DNA of 64,000 nucleotides from JADFRD01 sp964491015 (GTDB lineage Bacteria > Fidelibacterota > Marinisomatia > Marinisomatales > TCS55). This document shows, piece after piece, positions 16,776 through 24,620 of the stretch. Numbering within the stretch: the stretch's first letter is position 1; each line of letters begins with the position of its first letter. Position numbers and translations under genes: made by a program. Below the pieces are notes generated by a model, which worked only from the letters and a program-made list of their open reading frames with translations, did not search any database and was not told the origin of the DNA. The stretch covers positions 62,001 through 126,000 of the forward strand of contig CAZBEY010000001.1 in assembly GCA_964491015.1 (NCBI GenBank), read 5' to 3'.

Positions 16776-18827
16776 CTAAAAAGACTGAACCAATACCAAT
16801 AGGATAATTCCCAAAAGAGCAAACAGGAGATAACTTTGCAGTCGTCCTGTTTGTAAATACTTCAACGCTCCGCCTGCACGGCGAGCGCTGCGGCCAATGC
16901 CGTCGACTATTGTTTGGTCAAGTCCATCATAATCCATACGGCCTGTAAAAAATGAAAATATTTTTGTTACACGACCGAATCCATTAATGAAATACTTATC
17001 ATATAAGTCCCAATCGATGTATGATACCAGACTAGACAGTTTTAATAGTGGTTGATATAAATATTTGTTATAGTTTTCATCAAAAAAGTATTTGTTGAGG
17101 GACAGATTATACATGGGTTTTAATTTTACTGCCCAACCATCAGCAGATATTTTTTTCTTTAAGTACATAATCCAGGAAAGATAAATCCCCAATGCTGCAA
17201 CAATTAGCGACAGACCCATTGCCGGATAATGCGCATGGTGAATCCCCTCGGCAATATGATGGGCTGATTCGCTTCCCAGAACAACTGAATCCTGTGCCAT
17301 GATCATTTCCTTAAACCAGCCGTGGTCAGAGAAAGGATTGAAATGAGGCAATGTATAAAAGATAAAAATGCTTAAGGAACTCAATAATACTAAGGGTATT
17401 GTCATTTCCTTCGGTGATTCGTGAATATCTTCATAAATCTCCAGCATTTGCGGTTTTCCATGGAAGGTCATAATCATTAAGCGGAACATGTAAAAAGCAG
17501 TGATGGCAGCAGCTCCAAACCCAAACACGGGTAATAAAAAATGAACAGGATGATGACTGGCAAAGGATAATGTCCCAGCTAAAATGGCATCTTTTGATAA
17601 AAATCCCGAAAATAAAGGTATACCGGAAATTGCAAACGTACAGATAAGCATGGCCCAATAGGTGATAGGCATTTTCTCCTTAAAACCACCCATGTTTTTC
17701 ATGTCTTGGGGATCGGTTTCGTGATCATGTTTTTTATGCAAAGCATGATGCATGGCGTGTATCACCGAACCGGAACCATAAAACAAACATGCTTTGAACA
17801 TGGCATGGGTCACCAAATGAAAGAAACCGGCAATATAGGCTCCCGTCCCCACCGAAAGTATCATATATCCCAACTGACTCACCGTTGAATAAGCCAGCAC
17901 TTTTTTAATATCATTCTGGGTGATGGCAATTGTTGCGGCGAACAGGGCCGTAAATCCACCCACATAGGCAATCACAAGCAATGCATCCGGAGTAAATAAC
18001 GAGAATAAACGCACAATTAAATACACGCCGGCAGCCACCATGGTTGCAGCATGCATTAGAGCTGAAACAGGTGTGGGACCTTCCATAGCATCCGGCAGCC
18101 ATATATGCAGCGGAAATTGAGATGATTTAGCCATGGCGCCCAAAAACAGACCAATACCCGCAAAGGTCAATATTGCACCGCCTAATTTACCGGCTGCAAT
18201 ACCATCAAAAACTTCTGAAAAAACAAAAGTACCCAAGGATGAAAAAATGAGCATAATACCAATAAAAAAACCAATGTCACCGACACGATTGGTTAAAAAA
18301 GCTTTTTTCGCTGCATCCGCAGCAGAATCTTTCTCAAACCAATGACCGATGAGTAAATATGAACTGACACCCACTAATTCCCAAAACATATACATGGAAA
18401 TAAGATTATTTGCCAATACAATACCGTTCATGCTGAACGTAAAGAGTCCGAGATATGCATAATATCTGGAATAGCGAATATCACCTTCCATGTATTTCAA
18501 CGAGAAAATATGGGTCATGGTTGATATGAGCGCGACCACAAGAAGCATTGTAATGGTGATATTATCAACCAAAAAGCCAAGCCGGATTTTAAATATACCC
18601 ATATCCAGCCAGGTGAATGAAGCTTGTTGTGAAAAATTCGGGTCGTGTCCAAACAACATTGATGCAAACATGGCGATCGCTAAAACGAGTGTCATAACTA
18701 CCGCTCCGACGGACACCCAATCCCCCTGTCTCAGAAGACGTTTGCCCATAAAGATCTGAATCGTGAATGCTGCAAGCGGCAAAAATAGAATCAGCAATGA
18801 ATAATTGATAAACATATTCCCTGTCAT
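16776..18827 (-). CDS. nuoL: NADH-quinone oxidoreductase subunit L
   Basis: NuoL is the distal antiporter-like subunit of complex I, with a C-terminal lateral helix that runs along the membrane arm. The 683-residue protein has MYMFWELVGVSSYLLIG near residue 145, AKSSQFPLHIWLPDAMEGPTP-type quinone/proton segment near 235 and NDIKKVLAYSTVSQLGYM near 305, then a long C-terminal part with helices near 500-530 and a terminal hydrophobic anchor. Length is within the usual 600-700 range. Its start overlaps the nuoK stop in an ATGA junction. Confidence 0.96.
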   Translation of the reverse strand: MTGNMFINYSLLILFLPLAAFTIQIFMGKRLLRQGDWVSVGAVVMTLVLAIAMFASMLFGHDPNFSQQASFTWLDMGIFKIRLGFLVDNITITMLLVVALISTMTHIFSLKYMEGDIRYSRYYAYLGLFTFSMNGIVLANNLISMYMFWELVGVSSYLLIGHWFEKDSAADAAKKAFLTNRVGDIGFFIGIMLIFSSLGTFVFSEVFDGIAAGKLGGAILTFAGIGLFLGAMAKSSQFPLHIWLPDAMEGPTPVSALMHAATMVAAGVYLIVRLFSLFTPDALLVIAYVGGFTALFAATIAITQNDIKKVLAYSTVSQLGYMILSVGTGAYIAGFFHLVTHAMFKACLFYGSGSVIHAMHHALHKKHDHETDPQDMKNMGGFKEKMPITYWAMLICTFAISGIPLFSGFLSKDAILAGTLSFASHHPVHFLLPVFGFGAAAITAFYMFRLMIMTFHGKPQMLEIYEDIHESPKEMTIPLVLLSSLSIFIFYTLPHFNPFSDHGWFKEMIMAQDSVVLGSESAHHIAEGIHHAHYPAMGLSLIVAALGIYLSWIMYLKKKISADGWAVKLKPMYNLSLNKYFFDENYNKYLYQPLLKLSSLVSYIDWDLYDKYFINGFGRVTKIFSFFTGRMDYDGLDQTIVDGIGRSARRAGGALKYLQTGRLQSYLLFALLGIILLVLVQSF

Positions 18828-19129
18828 TGCCGGAGTTCCCTCACATCATCCACATTAATGGTTTTGTAATTATTATAAATATTAATAATGATTGCCAATG
18901 CAACAGCTGCTTCCGCTGCTGCCATGATAATAACAAAAAGGGCAAAAATGTGCCCGGACATGTTCATTCCGCCAAATTTTACGAAAGCTAAAAAATTGAT
19001 ATTTGCTGAATTTAAAATAAGTTCTATCCCCATGAGTACAGCAATGGCATTTCGACGGGTGATAACGCCAAACATCCCTAATGAAAATAGTACAGCAGCG
19101 ATGAATAAATATGTATTTAAACTATCCAT
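18824..19129 (-). CDS. nuoK: NADH-quinone oxidoreductase subunit K
   Basis: NuoK is a three-helix membrane subunit near the quinone end of complex I. I place the start at the ATG at 19129 (MDSLNTYLF), which gives 101 residues, the usual length, and an eight-base overlap with nuoJ; a longer reading from 19159 is unlikely. The conserved glutamates lie in MGIELILNSANINF near residue 36 and in the AEAAVALAI helix near 70, both important for proton transfer. It joins nuoL by ATGA. Confidence 0.96.
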   Translation of the reverse strand: MDSLNTYLFIAAVLFSLGMFGVITRRNAIAVLMGIELILNSANINFLAFVKFGGMNMSGHIFALFVIIMAAAEAAVALAIIINIYNNYKTINVDDVRELRQ

Positions 19130-19616
19130 CCGTGTCCTTCCGTGATAACATGGCTGCACCCATCAGGGCAGCGAGCAGCAAGAGAGATGCTACCTCAAAC
19201 GGGAGTAAATATTCCATCATTAACAGATATCCGATTTTACCTGTTGTTCCAACTGGCTCCACAGCATCCAGTTGAAGCCATGGGGTAGTTTGGATCATCG
19301 ATATTAAAATTGCAAGAATTCCCAGTACAACAACAGCCCCTATCCCTCGCTGGACACTGGTGTGGGAAATATTGACCGACGTGATTCGGTTTGTAAGCAT
19401 TACTCCAAAAATGATCAACACCAGAATACCACCCACGTAAATGATTACCTGCACACCGGCTAAAAAATCCGCCCAAAGAAATACATATAATCCCGCAATA
19501 CCAAAAAATGTAAACAGGAGTGCAATGGCTGAATAAACCAAATTACGATTTAGCACAACGGTTGCAGCTGAACCTATCGTCAGCAAAACAATCATCCAAA
19601 ATGCCAAATTAGCCAT
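19122..19616 (-). CDS. nuoJ: NADH-quinone oxidoreductase subunit J
   Basis: NuoJ is a five-helix membrane subunit of complex I. The 164-residue protein contains NLVYSAIALLFTFFGIAGLYVFL near residues 25-47, ADFLAGVQVIIYVGGILVLIIFGVML-type helix 3 that undergoes a pi-bulge transition in the family, and ends in LLLAALMGAAMLSRKD. It starts on the last base of the nuoI stop (TAATG) and overlaps nuoK by eight bases. Length is near the minimum of the family because the C-terminal extension seen in Escherichia coli is short. Confidence 0.95.
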   Translation of the reverse strand: MANLAFWMIVLLTIGSAATVVLNRNLVYSAIALLFTFFGIAGLYVFLWADFLAGVQVIIYVGGILVLIIFGVMLTNRITSVNISHTSVQRGIGAVVVLGILAILISMIQTTPWLQLDAVEPVGTTGKIGYLLMMEYLLPFEVASLLLLAALMGAAMLSRKDTDG

Positions 19617-20200
19617 TATGACTCAACCTTCTTTACCGGTGGTAAATATTTAGCCATTTTTTCTTTTTCCACTTCCTTGGCAAACTTGAAAATCAAATCA
19701 TTACGATCATATTGTGAAAATTCATAATCGATAGGATGCTTTTTGGAATTGGGTCCGCCTGTCATGTAGATACATTCCTCTGGACACGGATAAGTACACA
19801 AATTACAATAACAGCATTCGCTCATATCAATATCAAATCGAGTTACGATGAGGGCTTTTTTTGTATCATTTGATGTGACACCGGTATGTCCAATATCCAG
19901 CAAATCGACCCCTTTAGCTCCGGACTTTACTGTTTGAATTTTAATACACTGTACCGGACAAGCCCGTTCGCATTTCATGCAGCCAATGCAATCATCAATA
20001 TCCACCTGCAATCGGGAACGAATAATGTTGTATTCACTAATATCAAAACCAATATTACGCTCCGGGCGGGGCCACCGTTCTTCGGGATATTGCAATGTTA
20101 CATTATTCTTCCGGATTTTCATCATATGCCGCCAGGTTATTCCCATCCCCGTCAGCAGTGTGGAGATTGACTCAAATATATTGCTAAAATATCTTGACAT
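19616..20200 (-). CDS. nuoI: NADH-quinone oxidoreductase subunit I, 2x[4Fe-4S]
   Basis: NuoI carries the N6a and N6b [4Fe-4S] clusters that pass electrons to NuoB. From the ATG at 20200 (MSRYFSNIFE) the protein has 194 residues. The two cluster motifs are intact: Cys71, 74, 77 and 81 (CIGCMKCERACP) and Cys129, 132, 135 and 139. The N-terminal amphipathic stretch and the LQYPEERWP block are typical. The chosen start is two bases after the nuoH stop; a reading from 20224 would overlap nuoH. With no NuoEFG in the operon, the electrons entering these clusters come from an unidentified donor. Confidence 0.96.
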   Translation of the reverse strand: MSRYFSNIFESISTLLTGMGITWRHMMKIRKNNVTLQYPEERWPRPERNIGFDISEYNIIRSRLQVDIDDCIGCMKCERACPVQCIKIQTVKSGAKGVDLLDIGHTGVTSNDTKKALIVTRFDIDMSECCYCNLCTYPCPEECIYMTGGPNSKKHPIDYEFSQYDRNDLIFKFAKEVEKEKMAKYLPPVKKVES

Positions 20201-20202
20201 GA

Positions 20203-21279
20203 TTATCCTACTATCAGGCTCCAAATTGCTACACCAAAAATATTCACTAAACTAAAAGGTAATAATACTTTCCAGGAAATACTCATCAGTTGGTCCACGC
20301 GTAATCGGGGAAACGTCCAACGAAACCACATCATGACGAATACCAAAAACATCGATTTACCCATAAACCAAAACAATCCCCAAAATGGACCTTCGAAATA
20401 TCCTGATATCGGGCTGTTCCACCCTCCCAGGAATGCCGTCGATGCAACACCGCTAATCACGAACATTTCAGCGTATTCACTTAAGAAGAAAAAAGCATAA
20501 CGCATTCCGGAATATTCCGTAAAAGCTCCGGCAACCAGTTCTGACTCTGCCTCAGGAATATCAAATGGTGTGCGGTTACACTCCGCGACACCACTGATGA
20601 AAAAGATGAAAAAAGCAATAAATGTGAATGGGTTATTAAAAATAATCCAATTGGGTAATAATCCCCAAATTATTCCTTGCTGAGATTCAACGATACCCTG
20701 CATGTTCAATGTCCCTGTCAGCATAATAACGGTAATAATGGACAACCCTGCCGGAATTTCGTAACTCACTATTTGTGCGACTGAACGCATACCGCCATAG
20801 AGGGACCATTTATTGTTGGAACTCCAGCCGGCCAGAATGATGCCTATAACACTCAAAGAACCCACCGCTAAAATATAAAAAACGCCAATATTTAAATCAG
20901 CAACAACCGTATGTTGATTAACTGGTAATGCAGCAAAGGAGATGAATGCACCAATAAACACCACAAACGGCGCCATAATAAATAACTTTTTATCAGCCAA
21001 TACAGGAATAATATCTTCTTTTAGAATGAGTTTTAATGCATCAGCAACCGGCTGCAAAAAACCCCATTTACCGGCATGAAATCCAACCCCTTGCCCCATG
21101 GGTCCAACTTTATCCTGCATAAATGATGAAATTTTTACTTCCCCATAAATTGCTGCCAGCGCATAGACTGCAATAAATATAAAAATAACGGTGCCACAAA
21201 CAAAGGCAGCCATCAAAAATGCTGCCGCCGGCCAGTCAGCCGTAAAAGGTATCCAGTCTATTAATTGATCCATCGTCAT
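20203..21279 (-). CDS. nuoH: NADH-quinone oxidoreductase subunit H
   Basis: NuoH forms much of the quinone chamber between the hydrophilic and membrane arms. The 358-residue protein has about eight helices. The first cytoplasmic loop reads QDKVGPMGQGVG then GFLQPVADALKLILKED, a divergent form of the usual GPNRxGP loop with several additional residues. The acidic quinone-site loop is present as NRTPFDIPEAESELVAGAFTE-type sequence near residue 235. It overlaps the nuoD stop through ATGA and precedes nuoI by two bases. Confidence 0.95.
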   Translation of the reverse strand: MTMDQLIDWIPFTADWPAAAFLMAAFVCGTVIFIFIAVYALAAIYGEVKISSFMQDKVGPMGQGVGFHAGKWGFLQPVADALKLILKEDIIPVLADKKLFIMAPFVVFIGAFISFAALPVNQHTVVADLNIGVFYILAVGSLSVIGIILAGWSSNNKWSLYGGMRSVAQIVSYEIPAGLSIITVIMLTGTLNMQGIVESQQGIIWGLLPNWIIFNNPFTFIAFFIFFISGVAECNRTPFDIPEAESELVAGAFTEYSGMRYAFFFLSEYAEMFVISGVASTAFLGGWNSPISGYFEGPFWGLFWFMGKSMFLVFVMMWFRWTFPRLRVDQLMSISWKVLLPFSLVNIFGVAIWSLIVG

Positions 21280-22394
21280 CGGTCAATTTCACCCAATACA
21301 ATATCCAAACTTCCAAGAATAGCGAGTACATCGGACATCATCCAGCCTGAAGAAATTTCGCCCAAAACACTGAGGGCGGTGAAGGCTGGCGATCGCATCT
21401 TTAACCGATACGGTACCGGAGATCCATCGCTTTCGATATAATATCCCAAATCTCCCCGGGGTGACTCCGTTCGTTTATATATTGACCCTTTCGGCGGCCG
21501 AATCTTTTTTGGTAAAGCCTGATGCACATCTCCGGCAGGGAGTGTTTTGATTGCCTGCCGAATAATTTTGATACTTTCACTCATTTCCAGCATGCGTACA
21601 TAATACCGGTCCCAGCAATCACCTATCGTACCAACTGTCCCAGTCCCAACCGGAATGTCAAAATCAAATTGATAATAAATGGAATAGGGGTCATCCTTGC
21701 GTAAATCCCATTTGACTCCTGATCCCCGGAGATTGGGGCCTGTAACACCATAGTTAATTGCAACTTCCGCCGGCATGACTCCCACATCGGCAGTCCGTTC
21801 AATAAATATTTTATTATAGCTTAAAATATTATTGTATTCATCCAGTTGTGGCTCAAAATAATCTAAAAATTCGATTATTTTATCTTCAAATCCGGTGGGA
21901 AAATCATGGGAAAGTCCGCCCACCCAGATATAATTGTATAAAAGTCTCGCACCGCACAGCACCTCAAAAATATCTAAAATCCGCTCCCGATCCCGGAACA
22001 TATACAAAAAGGGAGTGAAAGCACCGACATCCAACCCAAACGTTCCGAGAGCCAAAAGGTGGCTGGCTATTCGGTTTAGTTCTGCAACGATGACCCGAAT
22101 ATGTTCAACACGTTCAGGGACTTTTAAATCCATGAGTTGTTCAACAGCAACTGCATAGCCAAAATTGTTATTCATGGCAGCAATATAATCGCAGCGGTCG
22201 GTGTATGGGATCACTTGTTCATAGGTCACATTTTCGCAATGTTTTTCGAAGCACCTATGGAGATAACCGATGACCGGCTCTACCTCAGAAATGATTTCAC
22301 CGTCCGTTCTTACCTTTAGCCGTAGAACGCCATGAGTACTGGGATGTTGAGGCCCAATATTCAAAGTCATTAGGTCGCCATGCACTATTCCCAT
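21276..22394 (-). CDS. nuoD: NADH-quinone oxidoreductase subunit D (49 kDa)
   Basis: NuoD is the hydrogenase-derived large subunit that forms the quinone site with NuoB. The 372-residue protein has GPQHPSTHGVLRL near residues 14-26, IGYLHRCFEKHCEN near 43, AELNRIASHLLALGTFGLDVGA-type helix near 107, and RGSGVKWDLRKDDPYS near 225. It is somewhat shorter than the roughly 400-residue average but the ends are conserved. The ATG at 22394 overlaps nuoC by ten bases; a second in-frame ATG at 22370 is equally plausible. Confidence 0.96.
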   Translation of the reverse strand: MGIVHGDLMTLNIGPQHPSTHGVLRLKVRTDGEIISEVEPVIGYLHRCFEKHCENVTYEQVIPYTDRCDYIAAMNNNFGYAVAVEQLMDLKVPERVEHIRVIVAELNRIASHLLALGTFGLDVGAFTPFLYMFRDRERILDIFEVLCGARLLYNYIWVGGLSHDFPTGFEDKIIEFLDYFEPQLDEYNNILSYNKIFIERTADVGVMPAEVAINYGVTGPNLRGSGVKWDLRKDDPYSIYYQFDFDIPVGTGTVGTIGDCWDRYYVRMLEMSESIKIIRQAIKTLPAGDVHQALPKKIRPPKGSIYKRTESPRGDLGYYIESDGSPVPYRLKMRSPAFTALSVLGEISSGWMMSDVLAILGSLDIVLGEIDR

Positions 22395-23284
22395 CCGTCT
22401 TTCACTTTCGGTACAACGATACCGTGATACGATTCCTGTGTCTCATAATTTTTTCGCAAGGGCCACCCTTCCCAATCTTCCGGGAGCAAAATTCGCGTCA
22501 TATTACTATGCCCTTCAAAAATGATTCCATACATGTCATAGGTTTCCCGCTCGAACCAATCGCCAATCGCCCACACTTTTTCAATAGAAGGAATTTTTGG
22601 ATCCTTACGATCCGTTTGAATGCGTATTTCAATTGAATGGTTATGGGTCATGGAATGGAGATTGTAGCGCACTTCCAGATTGTTTTCTAAACCTAAGTCA
22701 AACCCTGTTACACATTGTAATGAATCAAAGAGAAAATCCGGGAAATCTTTTAGATACTGTGCAATCTTAAACCAGTTGTCACCCTTTAGTTGGATATATT
22801 TACTCACATCATCACCGTTCAATGAATCTGAGAATTTCTTTTCAATCGCTTCCGCAGTTTTTTGACTCAAAGATTGTTCTTGGACAGGTTCAGTCTTGAC
22901 AGTTTTATCGGAGGATTTTTCTTCAGATGCAGCAGAAACTTGTTTCGCTGCCCGTTTTGCTTTTACCAAGGTCGCTTTTGCTTTTGACCTTGTGACACGA
23001 TCTTCAATGGCGTTGATGGCATCCATGTCACCTGCCAGAGCTTTAGCAACAACCTCGTCAATAAATGTTGATTTTTCGTCATCGGTGGCAGGTTTAGGAG
23101 GTGGTGGTGAGGATTTTTCACTATCAGCGCCATCGTTCTTTTTTGCTGCCCGTTTTGCTTTTACTAAGGCGGCTTTCGCTTTTGACCTTGTGACACGATC
23201 TTCAATATTGTTGATCATGTCCATATCACCTTTTAGTGCTTTATCGACTGCTTCTTGAATTAATTTTGCCTGGTCGACACTCAT
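22385..23284 (-). CDS. nuoC: NADH-quinone oxidoreductase subunit C with a repeat-bearing N-terminal extension
   Basis: NuoC (30 kDa subunit) scaffolds NuoD in the complex I connecting arm. The conserved domain occupies about residues 145-299 and ends with the signature ERETYDMYGIIFEGH, MTRILLPEDWEG and PLRKNYE. Before it lies an unusual 140-residue extension with two similar units (residues 15-49 and 81-115) offset by exactly 66 residues, each with KAL-GDMD-IN-IEDRVTRSKAKA followed by a Lys/Ala/Arg-rich helix, separated by a Pro/Ser-rich linker. NuoC and NuoD are not fused. The ATGA junction with nuoB fixes the start at 23284, so the extension is translated unless an internal start is used. 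Confidence 0.93.
   Translation of the reverse strand: MSVDQAKLIQEAVDKALKGDMDMINNIEDRVTRSKAKAALVKAKRAAKKNDGADSEKSSPPPPKPATDDEKSTFIDEVVAKALAGDMDAINAIEDRVTRSKAKATLVKAKRAAKQVSAASEEKSSDKTVKTEPVQEQSLSQKTAEAIEKKFSDSLNGDDVSKYIQLKGDNWFKIAQYLKDFPDFLFDSLQCVTGFDLGLENNLEVRYNLHSMTHNHSIEIRIQTDRKDPKIPSIEKVWAIGDWFERETYDMYGIIFEGHSNMTRILLPEDWEGWPLRKNYETQESYHGIVVPKVKDGWE
22940..23242 (-). repeat. In-frame duplicated segment encoding the NuoC N-terminal repeats
   Basis: Two similar DNA segments, 23138-23242 and 22940-23044, are offset by 198 bases (66 codons) and keep the reading frame. They match almost base for base across the stretch encoding IEDRVTRSKAKA and VKAKRAAK, for example CCCGTTTTGCTTTTAC at 23149 and 22951 on the plus strand. 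The intervening linker, rich in Pro and Ser codons, is not repeated. High nucleotide identity suggests a recent duplication or ongoing homogenisation. Confidence 0.85.
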
Positions 23285-23799
23285 GCGATTCTTTTTGTTA
23301 GTGGACGTTCGGTTTGAATTTTTTCCTGAAGCTTGAGCAATCCTTCAATCAATGCTTCCGGTCTTGGGGGGCAGCCGGGGATGTAAACATCTACCGGAAC
23401 CACAAGGTCTACACCTTTTAACACATGGTATCCATGCTGCCAATAGGGGCCGCCGCTGGTGGCACAGCTTCCCATGGCAATAACATATTTCGGATCGGCC
23501 ATTTGCTCGTAAAGCTTTTTAATCCGCAATGCCATTTTCATAGTGACCGTTCCGGCAACAATCATCACATCTGCCTGCCGTGGTGACGATCTGGGAATCA
23601 TACCGATTCTCATCAAGTCGTGGCGACTGGCGGCCGTCGCCATCATTTCAATAGCGCAGCATGCGAGCCCGAATTGAAAAAACCATGGTGATGTTGATCG
23701 CGCCCATCCCAGCAATTTATCCATGGAGGCAACAACCACATTATCCTGAAATTTATTCTCAAGCAGACCCAATGGATGTTCCTTCCTCTTTTCCAACAA
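23281..23799 (-). CDS. nuoB: NADH-quinone oxidoreductase subunit B
   Basis: NuoB holds the terminal N2 [4Fe-4S] cluster that reduces quinone. The 172-residue protein has all four ligands: the tandem Cys47-Cys48 (FGLACCAIEMM), Cys112 (AMGSCATSGG) and Cys143 (YIPGCPPRPEALI). The ATG at 23799 gives an N terminus that aligns with family members (the KLLGWARSTSPW block precedes the cluster) and overlaps nuoA by 41 bases, the largest overlap in the operon. It joins nuoC through ATGA. Confidence 0.96.
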   Translation of the reverse strand: MLEKRKEHPLGLLENKFQDNVVVASMDKLLGWARSTSPWFFQFGLACCAIEMMATAASRHDLMRIGMIPRSSPRQADVMIVAGTVTMKMALRIKKLYEQMADPKYVIAMGSCATSGGPYWQHGYHVLKGVDLVVPVDVYIPGCPPRPEALIEGLLKLQEKIQTERPLTKRIA

Positions 23800-24193
23800 T
23801 TTTGCGATAACGACCCCGACCGTATTTTACACGATACTTCACCCAATCCAGGTCGCCTTTTTTCCATACGTAGGCCAATCCGACAATCAGAATCAGCAGA
23901 AAAATGGCCATTTCTACGAAAGCCAGTAGCCCAAGTTCTTTAAACACAACAGCCCAGGGAAAGAGAAAAACCACTTCCACATCAAAAATGAGGAAAATAA
24001 GGGCAATAACATAAAACCGTATATTGAATTGAATCCATGCAGATCCTTCAGATTCTTCTCCACATTCATACGTTGAGAGTTTATCCGGGGTCGTCTTTTT
24101 TGGAGCCACGAGCTTTGAAATAAGCAACGGTACCCAAACCAAAACAATTCCGAGAAGGACAAAAAGAAATATGGTTCCGAAGTTGCGATACAT
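23759..24193 (-). CDS. nuoA: NADH-quinone oxidoreductase subunit A
   Basis: NuoA is a three-helix membrane subunit at the quinone chamber. I choose the ATG at 24193 (MYRNFGTIFLFVLL), giving 144 residues; a longer in-frame reading to 24334 adds a 47-residue segment unlike the family. The key loop is present as STYECGEESEGSAW near residue 42, followed by QFNIRFYVIALIFLIFDVE and FLFPWAV. The basic C terminus is encoded in the overlap with nuoB. It is the first gene of the complex I operon. Confidence 0.95.
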   Translation of the reverse strand: MYRNFGTIFLFVLLGIVLVWVPLLISKLVAPKKTTPDKLSTYECGEESEGSAWIQFNIRFYVIALIFLIFDVEVVFLFPWAVVFKELGLLAFVEMAIFLLILIVGLAYVWKKGDLDWVKYRVKYGRGRYRKIVGKEEGTSIGSA

Positions 24194-24620
24194 TAAATAT
24201 TTTGTCAAATTAGAAGCCCGAAATTTAGCTTTCTGTTTTATCACCTTGCAAGGCGAATTCAAGTTATAATATCTGAAAAATGGGTAATATTTTAAAGTGA
24301 TATGGATTAGGAGAAATTCCAGACCAAAACCCATGTTTTCTGATGTTCAAAAGGGTTAGTGTGTTGAAAAATAACCTCGTCATTTAATGCAAGGAAACGC
24401 TAATTGTCATCACCCTCCTATACTACATTTCGACGGACAGGCGGCAGACAGGCCGGAAAGAATCTCAAACATAAAATGACCAACCAACATTTGAGATTCT
24501 TCCTCTTCACTTTGTTCAGCGTCAGAATGACATTTATTTTATTTTTTAGGTACGCATGACTGGATGAGCCTTTTTTTAATATTGTTGAGTCATGATAACT
24601 ACACCTAAATTTTAGCTTCT
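24194..24620. other. Intergenic region between the divergent nuo operon and proline dehydrogenase
   Basis: This 427-base gap must hold the promoters of both divergent units. It contains a perfect 10-base palindrome CCTTGCAAGG at 24244-24253, about 50 bases upstream of nuoA, which could be an operator, and a larger palindromic repeat element at 24405-24533 (separate entry). I cannot place -10/-35 boxes with confidence, and the minus-strand open frame that extends nuoA upstream does not look like coding sequence. Confidence 0.5.
24405..24533. repeat. Palindromic interspersed-repeat-like element
   Basis: The element starts with TGTCAT and ends with AATGACA, so its tips are inverted. At its centre AAGAATCTCAAA (24458-24469) and TTTGAGATTCTT (24490-24501) form a perfect 12-base inverted repeat around a 20-base loop. 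Between tips and centre are CATTTCGACGGACAGG on one side and CACTTTGTTCAGCGTCAG on the other. This layout resembles the small non-autonomous intergenic palindromic repeats common in FCB genomes. Other copies outside this window would be needed to confirm it. Confidence 0.55.

Noticed and set aside
22940..23242. Two repeats here considered as a CRISPR array or tandem satellite
   Set aside because: There are only two copies, they lie in frame inside nuoC, and there are no regular spacers or adjacent cas genes.
22896..23258. Plus-strand frame of 120 codons over the nuoC repeats
   Set aside because: Alanine- and phenylalanine-rich mirror of the Lys/Ala-rich repeats; a product of the repeat composition.
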